The notes under the pieces: generated by a model | The model's database searches: none | What the model was told of the DNA's origin: nothing | What the model saw: the letters and a program-made list of their open reading frames with translations, nothing else | Assembly (NCBI GenBank): GCA_038228615.1 | Contig: JBBRPC010000097.1 | Coordinates: 1-12,797, forward strand | Origin: F1-120-MAGs023 sp038228615 | GTDB lineage: Bacteria > Actinomycetota > Acidimicrobiia > IMCC26256 > PALSA-610 | Direction: 5' to 3' | DNA: 12,797 nt | Position numbers and translations under genes: made by a program | Shown here: in pieces, positions 1-7,200 of the stretch | How positions within the stretch are numbered: the stretch's first letter is position 1 | How the letters are laid out: every line of letters starts with the position of its first letter

Positions 1-873
1 GACGAGCATTTCGGTAGAACGCTCGAGATAGATGCCAACGAGATCGTTCGGGAGTACGCCTCGAGTGATGAGGAGGTGGGCAAGTTGGTTCGAGCGCTCA
101 TCTAATTCGCGATAGGTGAGTTGTACCGAGTCGAACACGACCGCAACGTGGTCGGGGGAGCGCCGCGCTTGTTCTTGGAACAGCTGGTGCACACACGCCT
201 GAGATTGAAATGGAGCCGATGTGTCGTTCCATCCGTACACGAGCTGTTCGCGCTCGCCAGGTGACAACATCGGGAGTTCGCGGAATGCCTGGTCGGGTTC
301 CGTGAGCGCGGCGGCGACGAGGTTGTTGCAATGCTCGATCATTCGGTCGACGGTCCGGGCGTCGAAGAGATCGTTGGCGTACACAACTCGACAGCCTTCA
401 ACCGTTTGTGAGATGACAAGGTCAAAACGGTCGTGGTCGGTCGGTATCGGCTCATGTTCGAGCGTGAGTGCCACGTGCGTCGCCGGCATGACTGGCGAGC
501 AGCTCGGCGCCAGCGCCGCCGCGTCGATACCGGCCAATTTGCGTGCGTCATCCTCAGCACGAGCGACGTGCGATGCCAAGTTCGCCCAACTTCCGACGTC
601 GGCGACATCGGAATGCAGCACTGTCCAGGTGTTGCCCGATGCTGTCGGCCGGGCAAGCAACACATTGTCTTGGCCGGTGTAACGGTGCAGGAGCGCAACC
701 CAGCCCGCAAGGAATACTTGAGGCTCCCGATGCGCGCCGCTCTGCGCCTCGACGATTTCGGTGCTCCGCGATGCGACGGGGGGCCGCGGTCGGTCCGTTG
801 GAAGGTCTGCGAACGACGGTGCCCCCTGGAGGTGGGAGCTCCAGTGGTCTGTTGTGGGGGAAATGCCGGTCAT
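1..873 (-). CDS. Non-ribosomal peptide synthetase, N-terminal part (half condensation domain plus start of adenylation domain); runs off the left edge
   Basis: Reading leftwards from ATG at 873, 291 codons stay open to base 1, so the 3' end is missing. Residues about 8-32 (HW..L.GAP...LPTDRPRPP) and 53-75 (FLAGWVALLHRYTGQDN) match the region after motif C4 of condensation domains. Residues 148-212 (FDL.....YANDLFDARTVDRM, then ELPMLSPGEREQL) match the usual C-terminal end of a C domain and the C-A linker. Residues 228-270 begin an adenylation domain, with motif A1 as LTYRELDERSNQLAHLL. The first half of a C domain, including HHxxxDG, is absent, and the FVNT motif is not recognisable, so this fragment is probably not catalytic. 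The start is supported by GGAGG seven bases upstream; an in-frame TAG lies about 70 bases upstream with no N-terminal half before it. NRPS identity is sure; substrate and module number cannot be seen. It is divergent from the giant exoprotein gene. Confidence 0.93.
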   Translation of the reverse strand, partial: MTGISPTTDHWSSHLQGAPSFADLPTDRPRPPVASRSTEIVEAQSGAHREPQVFLAGWVALLHRYTGQDNVLLARPTASGNTWTVLHSDVADVGSWANLASHVARAEDDARKLAGIDAAALAPSCSPVMPATHVALTLEHEPIPTDHDRFDLVISQTVEGCRVVYANDLFDARTVDRMIEHCNNLVAAALTEPDQAFRELPMLSPGEREQLVYGWNDTSAPFQSQACVHQLFQEQARRSPDHVAVVFDSVQLTYRELDERSNQLAHLLITRGVLPNDLVGIYLERSTEMLV

Positions 874-880
874 CTTGGCG

Positions 881-887
881 TCCTCCC
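881..887 (-). promoter_or_regulatory. Ribosome binding site fixing the start of the left NRPS
   Basis: The minus strand reads GGGAGGA, with seven bases between it and the ATG at 873. This near-ideal Shine-Dalgarno supports translation starting inside what would be the middle of a condensation domain, so the half-domain is the real N-terminus rather than an annotation artefact. Confidence 0.75.
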
Positions 888-1012
888 AGGTCAACGGCTC
901 GCGAGTCGGTATTGCGTTCGACGGAATGCACTTGATTCGTCGGCATCGACGCTATCGAGCTGGAGATCCTTTCTGGGCGCAGCCGCCTGCCACAACGAAT
1001 GTTCTGGGAATG

Positions 1013-1033
1013 GTTCGTCACGGGAGTGTGAAC
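1013..1033. promoter_or_regulatory. Candidate operator: imperfect inverted repeat in the divergent region
   Basis: The arms GTTCGTCAC and GTGTGAAC flank the tetranucleotide GGGA: four outer and three inner pairs are complementary, with a small asymmetric bulge. A minus-strand TTGACA lies four bases beyond (1037-1042), so a regulator bound here would sit over the spacer of a possible NRPS promoter. No known operator consensus was recognised, and a repeat of this quality can occur by chance. Confidence 0.22.
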
Positions 1034-1103
1034 AACTGTCAACCGTCACTCTGGGTGGCGCAGCGGGTTGCTTTCTCGAGCCCGCTTCCGCATACTCTGG
1101 AGA

Positions 1104-1150
1104 CGCAGCGCTGTCAATCTCGCCGGCTCGCTGCGGGCGGAGTGGCGAGA
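1104..1150 (+). other. Possible structured 5' leader (two interleaved stems) before the exoprotein gene
   Basis: CGCAGCG at 1104-1110 is perfectly complementary to CGCTGCG at 1129-1135, and TCTCGCC at 1118-1124 to GGCGAGA at 1144-1150. The pairs interleave, so they could form a pseudoknot or two mutually exclusive hairpins about 100 bases upstream of the start codon. No known riboswitch class was recognised. Seven-bp stems are not rare in GC-rich DNA. Confidence 0.2.
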
Positions 1151-1249
1151 ATTGAAAGGGAGTTCGCCATTTTTTCGCGCCGCGAGAAGAGGGCATGGCA
1201 GTCGGACAGGGGAACGTCTGCTGCACATGCGATACCGACATTGGGGAAT

Positions 1250-4200
1250 ATGCGCCACGTGGGAAACCTCGGTGTAGTCGTCGCGCTCGTCTGCGGCGCG
1301 ACGTTCGCGACGGGTTTCGCGACCGGGGGCACCGCGAATGCTGTGGCGACCGACGCACCCGTTGTCGAAATTCAGAGCCCTGTTGCTCTGCGAAGTGGAT
1401 CGCTCATCCACGCCCGAGTGGTCGTGCACCACGCTTCGCTCGTGCGCGCGGCCCAGTTCACGCTGGCATTCGACCGCTCCTCGTTGCAGTTTGATGGAGC
1501 GCAGGCTCCGGCGCACGTCACCGGATTGAACACCGTCGAGCACATTGAAGGACTCACGACCGGATTCTTTTCGACCCGAACGCAAGCGTCGACACCATCG
1601 GCGACCGACCTTGTCACCGAGGTTGTGCTGGCACCACGAACGTCGGGGCATTTCGAAGTGAGTCTGCGCGATGTTGTGCTCACGGACGCAGCCGGAAATC
1701 GCCTCGCTGCAAATGTTCACAACCGCATCGTCGTGGCAGTTGGCGCGGGCAGCACGCGTCACGCAGCTCCGCGCGCCCATCGGTCACCAACCCACGACGT
1801 CGTCGCCGCCGACGACTCGCGAGACGCTGGCTCGGCGCAGGCCGACTGGACAGTCGCGACAGAAAACGGGTCGTGCGTCGCCTCATCGTGCGCGACGGTC
1901 GCAGACATTCAACGCGCAGCGGCGCAGCCTCGGGCCTTTGGTGCTTCGTCATTGAGCGGCCCGAGCTCGTACACGTTCGTAGTCGACACGAACTCCGATG
2001 CTGCCGACGCCGTCGTTGGCGATGGGATCTGTGCCATACCTGGCGGCGGATGTTCGCTGCGAGCTGCGATCCAAGAAGCCGACACGCGGGTCGTTCCGTC
2101 GACAATCAACTTCAACATCCCAGGTGCCGGCATTCACGCGCTTGCCCCTGCGACCCGTTACCCGATTCTCTCGAACATTGTTGCGCCGATCACGATCGAT
2201 GGCTTCACGCAACCCGGTGCTTCGGTCAACACCGACCCGTTGGCGTCGAACGCCCAATACACGATCGAGATCCAAGGCATGGGTCCCGGCGCGATCGACG
2301 CATTTTTGATCACTGGCTCCAACGTCACAATTCGTGGTCTCGATATCCACGGTTTCGGTCGTCATATTTGGATGCTCGGAGCGAACGCGTTCAACAACAC
2401 GGTCGAGGGCTCGCTCATCGGTTTGCTCCCCGACGGGACGGCCGACCCATTGATCACGCTCGCGATTGGCAAGTCGTGCATCGTCATGCAAGGGGGTGCC
2501 AACCACAACCACGTCGGCGTACCTGGCGACGCGAACCGCAACGTCGTGTCGGGATGCGCCCACCAAAACATCGCGACGTACGACGACGCGACCGATTACA
2601 ACGTGATTCAGAACAACATCATTGGTCTCGATCCCACAGGGACCTTGCGCCGCGGGGCGAAGTCGCATGGTGTTGATATCAACACGTGGTCGAGCCACAC
2701 TCTGATCGGCGGGACGGGGCCCGGCGAACGAAATGTGTCGTCTGGTAATACCGGCAACGGCGTCGAGGTTTCGCACGGCGTTGGGACGCAGTTCAATCAA
2801 GTTGTTGGCAATTACATCGGGACAACGCTCGACGGGAACTCGATAGCCCCCTACACGCGCAACGGCCAGGTTGGTGTGCGCATCGAAGGCAACCCGTTCT
2901 GTCCCACCACGTGCGATCCAGACATTTCCTACCAGTCGGTGATCGGCAATGTCATTGCGAACTCCGGCGAAGCTGGAATTTTCACCGACAAAGGCTCCAA
3001 CCACACAACGATCCAGGGCAACACGATTGGTCTGACGGCCAACGGCGGCGACGGCCGCAACAACATTGTGGGTATCCGAATCGAGGCTGGCTCCTTCGGA
3101 GACGTGGTGTCGAACAACATAATTTCGAACAACGACAATGGCCTCCAGATAGTGCCAACCGGAGCGAGTCCGCCAAACGCAAACTCGTCGCCAACCAACT
3201 TCAACACGATCTCGCAGAACTCGATCTACAACAATGGCGTCGGCGGGGTCACCGCGCTTGGAATCGACTTGGCGCCACTTGGCCAAGTCAATACCGCGGG
3301 AAACGCCGATCCCGCAGTGAATGAATCGATGCTTGCTCCTACCCTGTCGTCGCCAAAAGCAGCAGCGGTCGACGCTTCGACGTGCGCGAACTGCACCGTC
3401 GAATTGTTCATTTCCGATCGTGCAGCTGGCCTCTTCGGATCCGGCCGAACGTTCCTCACGAGCGGTGTCGCCGACGGCAGCGGATTCGTTCGGCTGTTCG
3501 TTCCCGCGATTGCACAAGGCCAGTCCGTGACCGCCACGGCAACGAATCTCAACGGCAGCAGCTCGGAGTTCTCGCGCAATGTTGCGATTCCCGTGCCGCG
3601 GCCATCCAACGTGGCGCCGATCGCATCGTTCACTTCGTCGTGCAGCCACCTCTCCTGCACGTTGAACGGAACTGCTTCTCACGACACCGACGGCTCAATC
3701 GTGCGGTATCAATGGAACTTCGGTGACGGCGCGACAACCGAAGGTGCGACGGCATCCCATTCCTACACAAGTGGTGGCAGTTTTGTTGTGACGCTCACCG
3801 TCACCGACGACGACGCCGCGACTGGGGCAATGGCGGACTCTGTGAACGCAGTCGACCTTCCGCCGGTTGCGAGCTTCACGGCGGGTTGTTCATTTCAGTT
3901 GTGCAACTTCGATGCGTCAGCTTCGACCGACCCTGACGGCCCGATCGCAAGTTACGCGTGGACGTTTGGCGACGGCACCGCCGGGACGGGCGTGACCACC
4001 CCGCACACCTACGGGGCCAGCGGCGCCTTTACCGTCACGCTGACTGTCGATGATGGCAACGGCGCGACCAATGCGACCAGTCAGCTTTTCAACATCACCG
4101 CGCTCCCGACGGGAACGCTCGCCGTCGATACGTTCAGTCGCACGTCCACGAACACATGGGGGAGCGCAGATCTCGGCGGTGTCTACGGCGTCTCTCCTGC

Positions 4201-7200
4201 ACCTACGGACTATTCAGTAGGCGGCGGAGTTGGCAAGATCAACGGGAACGCGGCGACCTCAGCCCGTTTCGCATTTCTCAATTCAACGAACGTTCGAGAC
4301 AGCGACTCGGTCGTCGACATCGCCACGAACAAGGCGCCGGCAGGTGGCACATGGGGACAGGTTGCTGGCCAAACTGCACGCCGCCAGAACGCATCGCTTG
4401 AATACCGTTTGCGGCTGCGCTTCCCGGTGGGCGGTGGTGTCAAGATCTCGATTGCGAAGGTGGTGAACTCCAGCACCGAAGTGCAAATTGGTAACGAGGT
4501 CAACGTTCCAGGCGCGACGTATACGCCAGGACAGATGTTCACCACTCGGTTGCGCGTGACTGGCGTCAACCCCACGACGCTCCAAGCCAAGGCGTGGACT
4601 ACCGGAACGTCGGAACCGTTAGCGTGGGCAGTCTCCACAACTGACAGTCAAGCCGAACTGCAAGTCGCTGGAACGAGCGGGTTGCGTACCTATCTTGGCG
4701 GCAGCGCGTCGAACGTTCCGGTGCTGTGGAGTTTCGATAACTATCGCATGCAGGTTGTCAACACCGCGCCGACTGCCTCCTTTACGGTGTCGTGCACGAA
4801 CAGCTTGTGCAGCTTCGATGGTTCGTCATCGAACGATCCTGATGGCACGATCGCCTCGTATGCATGGAATTTCGGCGACGGCACAAGCGGGACAGGCGTC
4901 ACGACGACCCACGACTACGGGAGCGCATTTGGTCCGTATATGCCAGTTCTCACCGTGACCGATAACTTCAACGCCACGGGCACGCTCTCGACACCGTTGA
5001 ACGTTTCCAATATCAGCCCTCACGCGCAGATCAATGTGAATTGCGTCGATTTGAATTGCACGTTGACATCCACAGGTTCGATCGATCCTGACGGCACGAT
5101 CACGCAGTACAGCTGGGACTTCGGTGATGGCTACAGCGCGAGCGGCGCATCGGTCGCCCATACCTTTGCCACTCCCGACGTGTACACGATTGCGCTTACC
5201 GTGACCGACGACGACGGTGCGATCGACGGCACAACGCAGACGGTAACTGTGCTCGCTCCGAACCAGCTGCCCGCCGCGTCCTTTACGCAGAACTGCGTGT
5301 TACTCGACTGTTCCTTCGACGCGACGGCATCGAGTGACGCCGATGGGACCATTGCGAACTATCTCTGGAACTTTGGCGACGGCACGACTGGCACAGGTCC
5401 AACACCTTCGCACTCCTTTGCGTACACGTCGAACTACAACGTGTCGCTCACGGTCACCGACGATCGTCTTGGCACGGGGACCACATCGCACAGCGTCGCT
5501 GTGGTTGGGCCGAATGTCGCGCCAACTGCCAATGCGGCTGTGAACTGCACGCTCATGACATGTGCCTACAGCTCGACAGGTTCGGTCGACCCAGACGGCA
5601 CAATTGTCTCCTACGCGTGGAACTTTGGCGATGGCACGTCGGCGAGCACGGCATCTGCATCGCATACCTACGCGATCGCTGGCACATGGCCGGTGACGTT
5701 GACGGTGACGGACAACAGTTCGGCCGTCGGTACCAAGGTCGCGTTCGCCGTTGTCTCACCTGCCGTCGCTCCGTCGACGATCGCTCAGGATTCGTTCGGA
5801 CGTACCGTTGCGAACGGATGGGGAAGCGCAGATCTTGGCGGGCCATGGACCCTCACCGGGTCGGCGGCGAACTTCACCGTGAACGGTTCTGCTGGAACGC
5901 AAAAAGTCACCGCCATCGGAGGCTCCACGGCGGCGTATCTCAACGGCCCGGTTGGCAGTGACCTCGACGTCAGAACCAAGATCGCCACAGACAAGGCCGC
6001 AACCGGCCAGGGGCAATGGATCAACATCACCGTGCGGAAGGTCTCGACCAATAACGAATATCGGGTGCGGGTTCGGATGGGTTCGACCGGAGTGTTTTTG
6101 GCCGCCGCCAAGCTCGCAGGATCTTCGAGTAGCTCCCTCGTCGGTGCTGAAATCAGCGCCGGGCTCTCGTATGTTCCTGGCCAGTACTACCAAGTCCGCG
6201 CCGAAGCAATTGGTTCGAACCCAACGACGATCCGAGCGAAAGTTTGGGTCGACGGCACGAGCGAACCGAGTGCCTGGATGCTCATCCGTACCGACGCAAC
6301 CGCCGGAGTACAAGGCAGCGGATCCATCGGTTTCAGTACGTTCGATTCTGCTACTCCGGCGCCTGTGGTGTTCAGTTTCGCAAATCTCGTCGTCGGTCCA
6401 GCGAACGCTGCCCCGATCGCTTCGTTCGCGGTGAACTGCGTCGGTCACGCTTGTACAAACGACGCGTCCGCGTCGAGCGACGACGTGGCGATCGCAAGCT
6501 ACGTGTGGAACTTCGGCGACGGAATCACCTCGAGTGGAGTGACTGCGTCGCACACCTACTCAGCCGCTGGTGTGTATTCGGTGACCCTCACCGTCACCGA
6601 CAATCAGGGCGTGAGCAGTGTTGCCACGCACAGCGCAACCGTGAACCTCGCGCCGACGGCGAATATCAGTGTCTCGTGTAACGGCCTGACGTGCGCGGTG
6701 AATGGATCGGCGTCGAGCGATCCCGACGGCACGATCGCGAGCTATGCGTGGAACTTCGGCGACGGCGCGACGGCCACGGGCGTGACTGCGAATCACACCT
6801 ACGCAACAAGTGGGAACGAGACAGTCACACTCCTTGTCACCGACAATCTCGGTGCGTCCGCATCGACGACAGCACTCATCACGCCCAATGCTCCACCAAT
6901 TGCGCTCTTCAGCGTGAGCTGCGCGAGCTACGCGTGTTCTGCCGACGCCTCAACGTCATTTGATCCCGACGGCACGATCGCGAGCTATGCGTGGGACTTC
7001 GGCGATGGCACGACGGCCACGGGCGTGACTGCGAATCACACCTACGCCGGCTCCGGGACTCACACCGTCACATTGACGGTCACAGATAACCTCACGGCGA
7101 CTGCATCGATCCAACACAACGCCTTGACCGACCTGGCACCAACAGCGTCATTTACACTGAATTGCACGCTGCTTGCGTGTTCGATGAACGCGACGGCGTC

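Larger units (their letters stand above)
874..1249. other. Divergent intergenic region between left NRPS and giant exoprotein gene
   Basis: This 376-bp stretch separates two divergent genes and must hold promoters for both. No convincing coding sequence was seen: open frames crossing it are extensions of neighbours or shadows. Weak signals noted are a TTGACA on the minus strand (1042-1037) without a clear -10 at normal spacing, an imperfect inverted repeat at 1013-1033 just downstream of it, and two interleaved 7-bp stems at 1104-1150 in the leader of the plus-strand gene. None is strong enough to call a promoter. Confidence 0.6.

Noticed and set aside
433..1155. Plus-strand open frame across the left NRPS and divergent region
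   Set aside because: It is antisense to the clear C-domain/A-domain reading and shows no recognisable protein pattern.
1152..1180. TTGAAA as a -35 box for the exoprotein gene
   Set aside because: No -10 like sequence is found at 16-19 bp spacing; the region there is GC-rich.
761..1249. Upstream extension of the giant exoprotein frame to 761
   Set aside because: It would overlap the divergent NRPS start by 113 bp and place the clear signal peptide 163 residues inside the protein; the extra residues are Arg/Trp-rich noise.
1949..3682. 577-codon open frame on the minus strand
   Set aside because: It lies fully antisense to the beta-helix part of the exoprotein, is rich in Arg/Val/Asp with no domain pattern, and is a shadow of the GC-rich codon use.
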